Positions 26,205 to 34,914 of a DNA stretch of 64,000 bases are shown piece by piece. Under the pieces are notes generated by a model. That model searched no databases. It saw nothing but the letters and a program-made list of their open reading frames with translations, and was not told the origin of the DNA. Source of the stretch: CAILHX01 sp036561085 (GTDB lineage: Bacteria; Pseudomonadota; Gammaproteobacteria; Burkholderiales; Methylophilaceae). Location of the stretch: assembly GCA_036561085.1 (NCBI GenBank), contig DATBPY010000023.1, forward strand, positions 14,792 through 78,791. Direction: 5' to 3'. Positions within the stretch are counted from its first letter, which is position 1; every line of letters begins with the position of its first letter. The position numbers and the translations under genes were made by a program.

Positions 26205-27223
26205 ATCGCTGCCATTTTTGCTGCAAAAGTGAATGCATCGGAGAAAAACTCGTCTTCCGGCAAGCCATTGGCAGTGAAGTCGCGATGAATAGCTTCTACC
26301 ATCGCCGGTGCACCGCAGCAATAAACCTGTACTGAACGTAGGTCTATCTTATCTGCCAACACTGCCTGATGTACCAATCCGGTACGGCCTGTCCAGTCAT
26401 CTTGAGGCATGGGGTCTGACAGAACCGGAATAAAATCGAAATTATCATGCTCAATCGCCCATTTTTCCGGCAACTCGGGCATATACAGGTCACGTTTGGC
26501 GAGAGCACCCCAATACAGCGTCATCTGGCGCTTGCTGCCAGCATCAAAGGCGTGTTCTATCATGCCTTTGATAGGAGCGAAGCCGGTACCGCCTGCCACA
26601 AAAATGATGGGTTTGTCGCTTTTCTCCCGTAGGTAGAAACTACCTAACGGGCCTTCGATACGTAGGATGGCTTTTTCCGGCATTTCATGGGTTACATATT
26701 CGGTGAATTTTCCGCCCGGAATCAAGCGTGCATGTAACTCCAGCAAATTGTCATGGGATGGCGAATTCGCCAGCGAATAGGCTCGACGACTACCATCTTT
26801 GAGCAGGAATTCCAGATATTGCCCAGCCATGAATTGCAAACGCTCGTTGGCCGGAAGGCGTAAGAATAAAGCCACTACATCATGCGCTAACTGAATCTTT
26901 TTCTCCACGCGACAAGGCAGGATACGCGGCGGGATCGCTGTATTTTCTAGTTCTCGGCAGGCAATGATGAGATCGGACGTGGCCTGGGCGCAGCAAAAGA
27001 GCGCTTTACCTGCTGCAACGTCTACCACGGTCAAGGCGCTGATAGGCGTATCGCCATATTCTACCGTGCCGGAAACCACCTCGCCTTTGCATGAACCGCA
27101 ACTTCCGTTGCGGCAACCGTAGGGCAGGTTATACCCTGCATTGAGCGCGGCGTTAAGTACGGTTTCGCCTTCAGCGGCGGTAAAGGTATGGCCGCTGGAT
27201 TGAATGGTGATGTGGAAAGGCAT
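26201..27223 (-). CDS. 2Fe-2S ferredoxin / FAD / NAD(P)H oxidoreductase (CDP-6-deoxy-glucoseen reductase-like)
   Basis: A 340-residue flavoprotein with an N-terminal plant-type ferredoxin domain (about 1-90, GCRNGSCGSCKGEV and a later FCC), an FAD domain (about 100-200, RRAYSLANSP) and an NAD(P) domain (FVAGGTGFAPIKGM). It resembles reductases annotated as CDP-6-deoxy-delta-3,4-glucoseen reductase, but no deoxysugar genes lie nearby, so this specific name is doubtful. Coupling to lipA by ATGA suggests it might supply electrons to a nearby iron-sulfur enzyme; this is inference. The start is the ATG at 27223; an in-frame TTG lies 12 bp earlier. Confidence 0.85.
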   Translation of the reverse strand: MPFHITIQSSGHTFTAAEGETVLNAALNAGYNLPYGCRNGSCGSCKGEVVSGTVEYGDTPISALTVVDVAAGKALFCCAQATSDLIIACRELENTAIPPRILPCRVEKKIQLAHDVVALFLRLPANERLQFMAGQYLEFLLKDGSRRAYSLANSPSHDNLLELHARLIPGGKFTEYVTHEMPEKAILRIEGPLGSFYLREKSDKPIIFVAGGTGFAPIKGMIEHAFDAGSKRQMTLYWGALAKRDLYMPELPEKWAIEHDNFDFIPVLSDPMPQDDWTGRTGLVHQAVLADKIDLRSVQVYCCGAPAMVEAIHRDFTANGLPEDEFFSDAFTFAAKMAAI

Positions 27224-27304
27224 CGGATTACACAATGCTACGCGAAAACAGCCATTTTATCATAGGCGGATAGGAGCAATGCCTTACTCACTATGGCGCA
27301 AATA

Positions 27305-27679
27305 TCACTCTTCGCGACGCCACTCTCCTTCGATCGCATCATCTGTAGTCATGGGAGCTTTTGATTTGGGCATGGGGATGAGCAATATGATCAGCGCCAG
27401 AACATCGCTGATGACGCCGGGCAAAATCAGTAATATGCCCGCCAGCAAGCGCTTGGCGCTTGTCAGCAGCGCCCATATCGGCGACTGTCCGCTTTGGGTA
27501 ATATGGAATAGCCGCCCGAACACAGCCAGGCGTTCTCCTTGTATCAACGTCCATCCCAAGGCAGCGGAGCATAACAGGTAAAAACCGACCCACCAGCCAT
27601 AATGCTCACCCAGCTTGATTAAAATGAATAATTCGAGAATGGGGAAACCAAGTAAAATAATAAGTATGAATAATCGCAT
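27305..27679 (-). CDS. fxsA: FxsA family membrane protein
   Basis: A 124-residue integral membrane protein with the MRLFILIILLGFPILELFILI family start, a second hydrophobic pair around GFYLLCSAALGW, and LLAGILLILPGVISDVLALI. FxsA in E. coli relieves phage T7 exclusion by F plasmid PifA; its normal function is unclear. The start ATG at 27679 is only three bases from the start of the divergent cutA, so its promoter must lie within cutA. Confidence 0.9.
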   Translation of the reverse strand: MRLFILIILLGFPILELFILIKLGEHYGWWVGFYLLCSAALGWTLIQGERLAVFGRLFHITQSGQSPIWALLTSAKRLLAGILLILPGVISDVLALIILLIPMPKSKAPMTTDDAIEGEWRREE

Positions 27680-27682
27680 GCA

Positions 27683-28000
27683 GTGCGCCCGATGAAGCTG
27701 GTGATAACCAACATGCCCAATCTTAAGGCCGCCGAACAGTTGGCGCAACAGTTGATTGAGTCGCATGTGGCGGCGTGTGTCAACATTCTGGCACCCTGCA
27801 CCTCGATCTATCATTGGGCAGGGAGGGTCGAAAACACGCAAGAGTTTCCCCTGCTGATTAAAACTACCGAAGTACGTTACCAAGAAGTTCAGAGCATGAT
27901 ACGGGAGCATCACCCGTACGAACTTCCAGAGATTATCTGTGTCGCAGTAGAGGCTGGTTTGCCGGATTATTTGAATTGGGTTGAGAACGAAACGAAATGA
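27683..28000 (+). CDS. cutA: Divalent-cation tolerance protein CutA
   Basis: A 105-residue trimeric small protein with VITNMPNLKAAEQLAQQLIE, AACVNI, the SIYHWAGRVENTQEFPLLIKT segment and the HPYELPEIICV end, all typical of CutA. It is linked to copper tolerance in E. coli, partly through its neighbour dsbD. The start may be the GTG at 27683 or the ATG at 27692. It is coupled to dsbD by ATGA, an arrangement common in proteobacteria. Confidence 0.95.
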   Translation: MRPMKLVITNMPNLKAAEQLAQQLIESHVAACVNILAPCTSIYHWAGRVENTQEFPLLIKTTEVRYQEVQSMIREHHPYELPEIICVAVEAGLPDYLNWVENETK

Positions 28001-29850
28001 AGAAATTTGTATGGCTGTTACTGCTTTGCATTCTGCCTGCGCAAGCAGGCTTGATATCTGACCGACCTGCTTCGAATGAGAAATCGTCGATTGCCGATAT
28101 TTTCGACGAGAAACGCGGCCAGGACGACTTTCTGTCGCCGGATCAGGCTTTCAAGTTATTAGTGCATGCACAGGATGATCAAACGCTCATTGCCGATTTT
28201 GAAGTCGCTCCGGGTCATTACCTCTACCAATCGCGCATTTCGTTCACACTCAACGATCCCAAAACCAGTGAGATCACCAAAGTCGATCTGCCGAAAGGTG
28301 AAATCAAGGACGATCCGAACTTCGGAAAACTGGAGGTCTATCACCACTCATTTCAAGCCAGAATCCTGTTGCATCATCCGGGCACTAACCCGCAACACAT
28401 CATGCTGGCAGCTAGCTATCAGGGATGTAGCGAAAAAGGGTTGTGTTATGCACCGATTAAAAAGACTTTCGATATTGATCTGAGCAGTGTCAATAAGAAT
28501 GGCGCAACCGAATCTGATTCAGAGCCGGATAAGCTAGGGCGCGCCCTAGCGAGCGGTAAATTGTGGCTGGTGGCATTGCTGTTTTTTGGCGTGGGCGTTG
28601 GACTTTCTTTGACTCCATGCGTATACCCCATGATCCCTATCCTGTCCGGCATCATCGTCAGGCAAAGCGATCACCCTAGTCGCGCCCATGCTTTTAACCT
28701 CTCGCTTGCTTATACCTTGGGCATGGCCATCACCTATGCGTTAGCAGGCATCGCCGCAGGACTCTCTGGGCATCTGATCAGTAATGCTTTGCAAAACCCA
28801 TGGGCATTGGGTTTTGGCGCGGTTGTATTCGTTTTTCTGGCACTTTCCATGTTTGATATCTACGAGCTCAGATTGCCCAGTGCACTGGAAACACGTGTAG
28901 CAGAGGCGAGCAATCGTATCAAGGGCGGGCGCTTTATCGGGGTGTTTGCCATGGGAGCGCTATCCGCACTACTCGTTAGTCCTTGCGTGGCAGCGCCTCT
29001 GGCAGGTGCATTGCTTTACATCGGCAAAACTCATGACGTGATACTGGGCGGCATTGCGTTATTTGCCATGGCCATGGGGATGGGGATTCCTTTATTGGTA
29101 TTAGGGCTTTCGGCGGGCAAAGTGTTACCTAAAACAGGTGAGTGGATGACCATAGTGCGCAATCTTTTTGGTGTGCTGATGCTGGCGATGGCAATCTGGA
29201 TTATCGTCCCGGTCATTCCCGTCGCCGTGCAGATGGGGTTGTGGGCATTGCTGCTGATAGGCCTATCCATATTCTTGCATGCAATTGATGCCTTGCCTGC
29301 GGCTTCTTCTAATGCTGCAAAGCTTGGCAAAGGGCTGGGTGTGGCCGTGCTGATTACAGGGATAGCGTTGCTGGTGGGAGCGTTGTCTGGCAGCCGCGAT
29401 CCGATGCAGCCTTTAGCTGGGATCTTTTCTGCATCCGGCAGCAGCCGGCAAGATACAGTTCCATTCAAGCGCATTAAAAATCTGGCCGAGCTTGATGAGG
29501 CGATCCATGCGGCAAAAGGCCATTATGTGATGCTCGATTTCTACGCCGACTGGTGTGCCTCGTGCAAGGAATATGAGCGCACGACTTTTGCCGATGTTCG
29601 TGTGCGCAAGCAGCTTGAACGGGTGACGCTATTGCAAGCCGATGTCACCAGAGATACGGATGAGGATAGGGCTTTATTGTCACGTTTCGGCTTTTATGGT
29701 CCGCCTGGAATTGTATTTTTTGATGAGTCAGGGCAGGAGATCACTCCGCTAAAAGTAGCGGGGTACCAAGCGGAAGAGCAATTCCTAGGTACACTCGCTC
29801 GGGTTTTTTCCAGTAAAGGTGGGGTATGTCCAAAACTACAAGAGTGCTGA
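27997..29850 (+). CDS. dsbD: Thiol:disulfide interchange protein DsbD
   Basis: A 617-residue membrane protein that carries reducing power from cytosolic thioredoxin to the periplasm. It has a signal peptide, an N-terminal periplasmic domain with the redox pair in YQGCSEKGLCYAP, an eight-helix membrane domain with LTPCVYPM and VSPCVAAPL cysteines, and a C-terminal thioredoxin domain with DWCASCK. It is coupled to cutA upstream and overlaps the next TlpA-like gene by 25 bp. Likely clients are the cytochrome c maturation machinery and the TlpA-like proteins. Confidence 0.96.
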   Translation: MKKFVWLLLLCILPAQAGLISDRPASNEKSSIADIFDEKRGQDDFLSPDQAFKLLVHAQDDQTLIADFEVAPGHYLYQSRISFTLNDPKTSEITKVDLPKGEIKDDPNFGKLEVYHHSFQARILLHHPGTNPQHIMLAASYQGCSEKGLCYAPIKKTFDIDLSSVNKNGATESDSEPDKLGRALASGKLWLVALLFFGVGVGLSLTPCVYPMIPILSGIIVRQSDHPSRAHAFNLSLAYTLGMAITYALAGIAAGLSGHLISNALQNPWALGFGAVVFVFLALSMFDIYELRLPSALETRVAEASNRIKGGRFIGVFAMGALSALLVSPCVAAPLAGALLYIGKTHDVILGGIALFAMAMGMGIPLLVLGLSAGKVLPKTGEWMTIVRNLFGVLMLAMAIWIIVPVIPVAVQMGLWALLLIGLSIFLHAIDALPAASSNAAKLGKGLGVAVLITGIALLVGALSGSRDPMQPLAGIFSASGSSRQDTVPFKRIKNLAELDEAIHAAKGHYVMLDFYADWCASCKEYERTTFADVRVRKQLERVTLLQADVTRDTDEDRALLSRFGFYGPPGIVFFDESGQEITPLKVAGYQAEEQFLGTLARVFSSKGGVCPKLQEC

Positions 29851-30341
29851 TCCCTATAGTATTGATTCTCTGCCTGGTCGCGTTCTTCCTATTCAGATTT
29901 TCCGCCGCTAATGCACCAGCTACGACTCAGGCGTTATTCGCTGCCAGTTTCCCCGATGCGCAAAACAAACCGCAAAGCCTTGCACAATGGCGCGGCAAGG
30001 TGATGGTGGTCAACTTCTGGGCGAGTTGGTGTCCGCCCTGCCGCGAGGAAATGCCGGGATTGGATGCTTTGCAAACAAAGTATCTATCCAACGGTGTGCA
30101 ATTCGTCGGTATTTCTGCTGAAGATGTAAATAAGTTAAATCAATTTTCCAAGGAGGTGAAAGTCAGTTATCCTCTATTGGCGGGTGACTTTGACGCCATG
30201 TCTTTGGCGCAATATCTTGGTAATGACAAAAGCATATTGCCATACACGGTTGTGATTGATAAGGCTGGTAAAATCGTTAAAATCTGGTTTGGAATAGTTG
30301 ACGATTCCGAGTTGGAAAAAACCATTGCAGCCTTGATTTGA
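29826..30341 (+). CDS. TlpA-family disulfide reductase
   Basis: A 171-residue membrane-anchored thioredoxin. An N-terminal hydrophobic segment (about 7-25) acts as anchor or signal, then the NFWASWCPPC active site gives Cys69 and Cys72. The EEMPGLDAL segment and the cis-proline region SILPYTVVID follow. Its start lies inside the end of dsbD, so it is very likely reduced by DsbD and co-translated. A role in cytochrome c maturation or copper-site assembly is possible but not shown. Confidence 0.9.
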   Translation: MSKTTRVLIPIVLILCLVAFFLFRFSAANAPATTQALFAASFPDAQNKPQSLAQWRGKVMVVNFWASWCPPCREEMPGLDALQTKYLSNGVQFVGISAEDVNKLNQFSKEVKVSYPLLAGDFDAMSLAQYLGNDKSILPYTVVIDKAGKIVKIWFGIVDDSELEKTIAALI

Positions 30342-30474
30342 ACCACGCTTGAACAACTCGCTGTAATCCGCTGAAAAGACAGTAACTTCTTTTAATTTCG
30401 GCAATTGTGCTGGACAACTACCCCCAATTTGCGGCAAACTCCCATTTCCTCTTTGGGTTAATTCATCACCGACG

Positions 30475-30936
30475 ATGACGACAAAAAACAGCGCCAAGCG
30501 CATTCTTGTGCTTCATGGCCCCAACCTGAATTTGTTGGGGCAACGAGAACCGGAACATTACGGTGCAGATACGCTGGAAACGATCAATCAGCGTCTTGAA
30601 GCCAAAGCAACTGCCGTAAAGGTCACTTTGGAGTGCTTTCAAAGCAATGCGGAAGCCGAATTAGTCACTAAGTTGCAAGGACTGTTTCAACAACCCGTCG
30701 ATTTCATCATTATCAATCCAGCCGCTTTTACCCATACTTCCGTTGCGCTTCGCGATGCTTTAGCCGCAGTGAAAACCCCATTCGTTGAGGTGCATCTATC
30801 CAATGTGCATGCTCGCGAGGCTTTCCGTCACCACTCTTACTTCTCCGATCTGGCAGTAGGTGTGGTTTGTGGTTTGGGTGCTGCAGGGTACGAATATGCG
30901 CTGGATTTTGCCATACACCACATCAATTCTAATTAG
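30475..30936 (+). CDS. aroQ: 3-dehydroquinate dehydratase, type II
   Basis: A 153-residue shikimate-pathway enzyme of the dodecameric type II class. It has LHGPNLNLLGQREPEHYG with the catalytic Tyr, the FQSNAEAELV segment, NPAAFTHTSVALRDAL and the VHLSNVHAREAFRHHS substrate-binding loop. It lies 11 bp ahead of accB, as in many proteobacteria. The 133-bp spacer upstream holds no gene and probably the promoter of the aroQ-accBC-prmA group. Confidence 0.97.
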   Translation: MTTKNSAKRILVLHGPNLNLLGQREPEHYGADTLETINQRLEAKATAVKVTLECFQSNAEAELVTKLQGLFQQPVDFIIINPAAFTHTSVALRDALAAVKTPFVEVHLSNVHAREAFRHHSYFSDLAVGVVCGLGAAGYEYALDFAIHHINSN

Positions 30937-30947
30937 GAACATTAACG

Positions 30948-31397
30948 ATGGATTTGAGAAAACTTAAAAAGCTGATCGACCTGGTGGAAGAGTCCGGTAT
31001 TTCAGAACTTGAACTGACCGAAGGCGAAGAAAAGGTGCGCATCAGCCGCCAGCAACAAGGTCAAGGTCAGGTGATGCAATATGCACCTTCTTACATGCAG
31101 GCTCCACCTCAGATGGCAGCCCCTGCGGCTGCACCGGTAGAGGCAGAGATCGCTGTTGTTGACGGACATGTGATGAAATCGCCTATGGTAGGTACTTTCT
31201 ATCGCTCACCTTCCCCGGAAGCCAAGGCTTTTGTGGAAATAGGCGCCAGTGTGAATGTCGGCGATACCTTATGCATCATCGAAGCCATGAAACTGCTCAA
31301 CACCATAGAGGCTGATCATAGCGGCGTAATCAAAGCTATTCTGGTAGAAAATGGGCATCCGGTAGAGTACGGTGAGCCACTTTTCATTATCGGCTAA
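30948..31397 (+). CDS. accB: Biotin carboxyl carrier protein of acetyl-CoA carboxylase
   Basis: A 149-residue carrier subunit. An N-terminal helix (DLRKLKKLIDLVEESGISELELTE), an Ala/Pro/Gln linker (about 35-70) and a biotinyl domain (about 72-149) are present. The biotin lysine is Lys115 in EAMKLLN; the residue after it is Leu rather than the common Met. An AGGA element precedes the ATG. It forms an operon with accC. Confidence 0.97.
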   Translation: MDLRKLKKLIDLVEESGISELELTEGEEKVRISRQQQGQGQVMQYAPSYMQAPPQMAAPAAAPVEAEIAVVDGHVMKSPMVGTFYRSPSPEAKAFVEIGASVNVGDTLCIIEAMKLLNTIEADHSGVIKAILVENGHPVEYGEPLFIIG

Positions 31398-31408
31398 CAG
31401 GGCACCCC

Positions 31409-32755
31409 ATGTTTGAAAAAATATTAATCGCTAATCGCGGTGAAATTGCTCTCAGAATCCAGCGCGCTTGTCGCGAACTAGGCATCAAGACTGTATGTGT
31501 TTATTCGGAAGCCGATCGTGAAGCCAAGTACGTCAAGTTGGCGGATGAGTCGGTGTGCATAGGCCCGGCTTCTTCCAGTCAGTCCTACCTGAATGTGCCG
31601 GCTGTGATCAGTGCGGCGGAAGTCACCGACGCTGAAGCCATCCATCCTGGCTATGGATTTTTGTCTGAGAACGCAGATTTTGCAGAGCGGGTAGAGCAAA
31701 GCGGTTTTGTTTTTATCGGTCCGCGTGCTGAAACCATCCGCCTGATGGGCGACAAGGTCAGCGCCAAAGAAGCGATGAAGAAAGCCGGTGTGCCGTGTGT
31801 GCCAGGCTCGGACGGCGCATTGCCGGAAGATCCGGAGGAAGTGCTGCGCATGGGACGCGAGACCGGTTATCCCGTCATTATCAAGGCAGCAGGCGGCGGC
31901 GGCGGACGCGGAATGCGCGTGGTGCATGAAGAGTCTGCCCTACTGGCATCGGTGGAAATGACCAAAGCGGAAGCCCAAGCAGCATTCGGCAATCCCGTGG
32001 TGTATATGGAAAAATTCCTACTACAGCCGCGCCACATAGAGATCCAGGTATTGGCCGATCAACACGGCAACGCGGTGTATCTGGGCGAGCGCGATTGCTC
32101 CATGCAACGCCGGCACCAAAAGATCATCGAAGAAGCGCCTGCACCGGGCGTGCCGCGCAAACTGATCGAAAAGGTGGGTGAACGTTGCGCCGAGGCATGC
32201 CGTACCATAGGCTATCGCGGTGCCGGAACGTTCGAGTTCCTGTACGAAAACAATGAATTCTATTTTATCGAGATGAATACCCGTGTGCAGGTAGAACATC
32301 CTGTGACTGAGCAGATCAGTGGTATCGATATTGTGCAGATGCAACTAAGGGTAGCCGCGGGAGAAAAACTGCCGTTCACCCAAAAAGACATCAAACTGCA
32401 CGGCCATGCCATTGAGTGCCGTATCAATGCCGAAGATCCGCACAACTTCATGCCTTCACCAGGACGTTTGACGGCTTTTCACATGCCGGGAGGCCCCGGC
32501 ATACGTGTGGATACCCATGCCTACCATGGTTATATGGTACCGCCGCATTACGACTCCATGATAGGCAAGCTGATCGCTTATGGCGACACGCGCGAACAGG
32601 CGATAGCCCGTATGCGGATCGCATTGTCGGAAATGGTGGTAGAAGGTATCAAGACCAATATTCCCCTGCATATCGAGTTGATGCATGATGAGGCATTCCA
32701 GAAGGGTGGCACCAGTATTCACTATCTGGAACATAAGCTAGGTATTCATTTCTAA
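31409..32755 (+). CDS. accC: Biotin carboxylase subunit of acetyl-CoA carboxylase
   Basis: A 448-residue ATP-grasp enzyme carboxylating the biotin of AccB. It has ILIANRGEIALRI at the N-terminus, IHPGYGFLSENADFA, the glycine-rich ATP lid KAAGGGGGRGMRVV, and EMNTRVQVEHPVTE with catalytic residues. Length is standard. It is 11 bp downstream of accB; the carboxyltransferase genes accA and accD are outside the window. Confidence 0.98.
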   Translation: MFEKILIANRGEIALRIQRACRELGIKTVCVYSEADREAKYVKLADESVCIGPASSSQSYLNVPAVISAAEVTDAEAIHPGYGFLSENADFAERVEQSGFVFIGPRAETIRLMGDKVSAKEAMKKAGVPCVPGSDGALPEDPEEVLRMGRETGYPVIIKAAGGGGGRGMRVVHEESALLASVEMTKAEAQAAFGNPVVYMEKFLLQPRHIEIQVLADQHGNAVYLGERDCSMQRRHQKIIEEAPAPGVPRKLIEKVGERCAEACRTIGYRGAGTFEFLYENNEFYFIEMNTRVQVEHPVTEQISGIDIVQMQLRVAAGEKLPFTQKDIKLHGHAIECRINAEDPHNFMPSPGRLTAFHMPGGPGIRVDTHAYHGYMVPPHYDSMIGKLIAYGDTREQAIARMRIALSEMVVEGIKTNIPLHIELMHDEAFQKGGTSIHYLEHKLGIHF

Positions 32756-32798
32756 AAGATGAATCCTCTTAAGTGGACTTCATTTTTGGATATTTAGT

Positions 32799-33686
32799 AT
32801 GAGTTGGCAGTCGCTGAAGATACAAGCCAACGCAACGATCGCCGAAGCCTTAAGTGATGCCCTGACAGGCTTGGGTGCTTTGTCGGTCAGTATCGAAGAC
32901 GCGGATGCAGAGTCGGCGCATGAAACGCCGATCTTTGGCGAGCCTGGCATGCAAGAAGCTACGTTGTGGCATCACAACATGGTGAGTGCATTGTTCGATC
33001 AGGATGCCGATCTGTTGTCTATCGTCCACCAAGCCGCTGCTGAAATCGGCCTGGAATCCTTACCTTATACCATTGAAGACGTTCCCGAACAGAATTGGGT
33101 GCTGACGACGCAAGCGCAGTTCGCACCGATACAGATCCGTGAGAACTTATGGATAGTCCCTACTTGGCATGACGTGCCGCAACCTGACAGTATCAATATC
33201 ATTCTTGATCCTGGCATGGCTTTCGGTACCGGTAGTCACCCCACCACACATCTATGTTTGTCCTGGCTAGTTGATAACGTAACAACCGGCGATAGCGTAT
33301 GCGATTACGGATGCGGTTCCGGCATCCTGGCGATCGCAGCCAAAAAACTGGGCGCCGGAAATGTAGTAGGGACTGATATAGATGAGCAAGCTATCCTTGC
33401 CAGTCGTCAGAACGCCCAGCAAAATACGGTTGAAGTGAGTTTTTATTCGGCAGATGACATACCGGTCCTGCAGGTGGATATCGTCGTCGCCAATATTCTC
33501 TCTTTGCCATTAAAATTACTCGCGCCTGCGTTGGCCGGGGCATGCCGGATAGGCGGAAAGATCGCGTTATCGGGCATACTCAGAGAACAGGCGAGTGAAA
33601 TATCCGCGATATATGCGGAATGGTTTGCAATGAACCCCCCGGTTTTCATGGAAAATTGGGTATTGCTGAATGGAGTCAAACGTTGA
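32799..33686 (+). CDS. prmA: Ribosomal protein L11 methyltransferase
   Basis: A 295-residue SAM methyltransferase that trimethylates L11. An N-terminal substrate-recognition domain (about 1-90) precedes the catalytic domain with DPGMAFGTGSHPTT, the SAM motif VCDYGCGSGILAIAA and the VANIL catalytic segment. It follows accC, as in many proteobacteria. Its stop overlaps the start of the zinc-ribbon protein (TTGA). Confidence 0.96.
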   Translation: MSWQSLKIQANATIAEALSDALTGLGALSVSIEDADAESAHETPIFGEPGMQEATLWHHNMVSALFDQDADLLSIVHQAAAEIGLESLPYTIEDVPEQNWVLTTQAQFAPIQIRENLWIVPTWHDVPQPDSINIILDPGMAFGTGSHPTTHLCLSWLVDNVTTGDSVCDYGCGSGILAIAAKKLGAGNVVGTDIDEQAILASRQNAQQNTVEVSFYSADDIPVLQVDIVVANILSLPLKLLAPALAGACRIGGKIALSGILREQASEISAIYAEWFAMNPPVFMENWVLLNGVKR

Positions 33687-34522
33687 GCCTAGTCACCACC
33701 TGCCCGGCTTGCGGCACCATGTTCAAGGTACAGCGGGATCAGTTGGCCGCCGGCACCGGCGAGGGGCGTTGCAGCGTATGCCAGCATGTGTTCAATGCTT
33801 TCGAACACCAATCTGAAATCCCTGATGACGCAGTAGAAAACGTCTCGCCTGCTCCCCAGGCGCAATCATTTGAAACTCCACCAGCAGTATCGGAAGCTGA
33901 ATCGATAGTTCCTGAAGCTCCGCTAGTAATTGAGGCAGAAATGCCTGCCCCGCTTTTCACCACGCCGCCGACATTGCCTGAAAACTTATTCAAGCGCCGC
34001 CGCTTTGTCTGGCCGGCAGCTTTGAAGACATTGACTGCGGTGATGGTGTTGCTGGCGATCGCAGTCGTGCAAAGTGCATTTCATTATCGCACGCACGTCA
34101 TTGAGAAGCTTCCGCGCAGCTATCCGGTTTTTGCTGCGGTATGCCAGTTATTCGGTTGTAGTGTCGCGTTGCCGCATCAGGCCGCACTGGTCAACATCGA
34201 GGATCATCGCCTGTTGAGCGACCCATTGCACGACGACGTGCTGATATTGGAAAGCACCTTGGATAATCGCGCCGAATTCCCTCAAGTCTATCCCTTGATC
34301 GAACTCACGCTGATGGATGCGAATAATCAGGCAGTGGCGACGCGCACGTTTAGACCGCAAGAATACCTGCCCAACAATCTTAATATTGCTTCAGGCCTCG
34401 CAGCACATGCTACGGTACCGATACGCTTGACGCTGGGCGTAGCCGGTATCAAATCGAGCAGTTATCAACTCCTCACTAAAGACGAGGCACCTCCTGCCCC
34501 GGTAGTCGACACTAGTAGTTGA
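33683..34522 (+). CDS. Zinc-ribbon DUF3426 membrane protein
   Basis: A 279-residue protein with an N-terminal MJ0042-type zinc ribbon (TTCPACGTMFKV and GRCSVCQHVFNAF), an acidic Pro-rich linker, one membrane span (about 110-133) and a C-terminal DUF3426 domain (about 150-270, LESTLDNRAEFPQVYPLIELTL). Proteins of this kind follow prmA in betaproteobacteria; the function is unknown. The start is a TTG overlapping the prmA stop; the longer upstream frame would lie within prmA. Confidence 0.85.
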   Translation: MSLVTTCPACGTMFKVQRDQLAAGTGEGRCSVCQHVFNAFEHQSEIPDDAVENVSPAPQAQSFETPPAVSEAESIVPEAPLVIEAEMPAPLFTTPPTLPENLFKRRRFVWPAALKTLTAVMVLLAIAVVQSAFHYRTHVIEKLPRSYPVFAAVCQLFGCSVALPHQAALVNIEDHRLLSDPLHDDVLILESTLDNRAEFPQVYPLIELTLMDANNQAVATRTFRPQEYLPNNLNIASGLAAHATVPIRLTLGVAGIKSSSYQLLTKDEAPPAPVVDTSS

Positions 34523-34617
34523 TACAGATTAAGATTGCGTTCGTTGCCGTTTTCGCGGATAATCGCGCGCTTTATTGCAATCGTCATTGCATGTCAGCCT
34601 TGTAAGGAGTGTTGAAA

Positions 34618-34818
34618 ATGAAGCCAGAAACCCATCCAGATTACGAAGAAATCAATGTTGCCTGCAGCTGCGGCAACAAGTTCAAGACCCGTTCTACAGC
34701 CGGTCACGATCTGAATATCGAAGTATGCTCGCAATGCCATCCGTTTTACACCGGTAAGCAGAAGATCGTGGATACCGCAGGTCGTGTTGAGAAATTCCGT
34801 CAAAAATACAGCATGTAA
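34618..34818 (+). CDS. rpmE: 50S ribosomal protein L31 (zinc-binding form)
   Basis: A 66-residue ribosomal protein. Start ATG 34618 is fixed by an AAGGAG Shine-Dalgarno at 34604-34609, eight bases away. It keeps the zinc cysteines of the C+ type in ACSCGN and VCSQCHPF, so expression of a zinc-free paralogue under zinc starvation is possible elsewhere. A strong intrinsic terminator follows 13 bp after the stop. Confidence 0.97.
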   Translation: MKPETHPDYEEINVACSCGNKFKTRSTAGHDLNIEVCSQCHPFYTGKQKIVDTAGRVEKFRQKYSM

Positions 34819-34831
34819 TTGTTGTTGATAC

Positions 34832-34862
34832 AAAAAAGGCAGCCTAGGCTGCCTTTTTTATT
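34832..34862 (+). terminator. Intrinsic terminator after rpmE
   Basis: A perfect 28-base palindrome (34832-34859): six A, GGCAGCC, a CTAG-type centre, GGCTGCC and six T. The stem GGCAGCC/GGCTGCC followed by the T run is a textbook terminator and, being symmetric, would also work on the opposite strand. Confidence 0.92.
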
Positions 34863-34914
34863 TGCTAGAATGAATAGCATTTAATAATCAAAAAGCCTTA
34901 ATCAAACAAATCCT

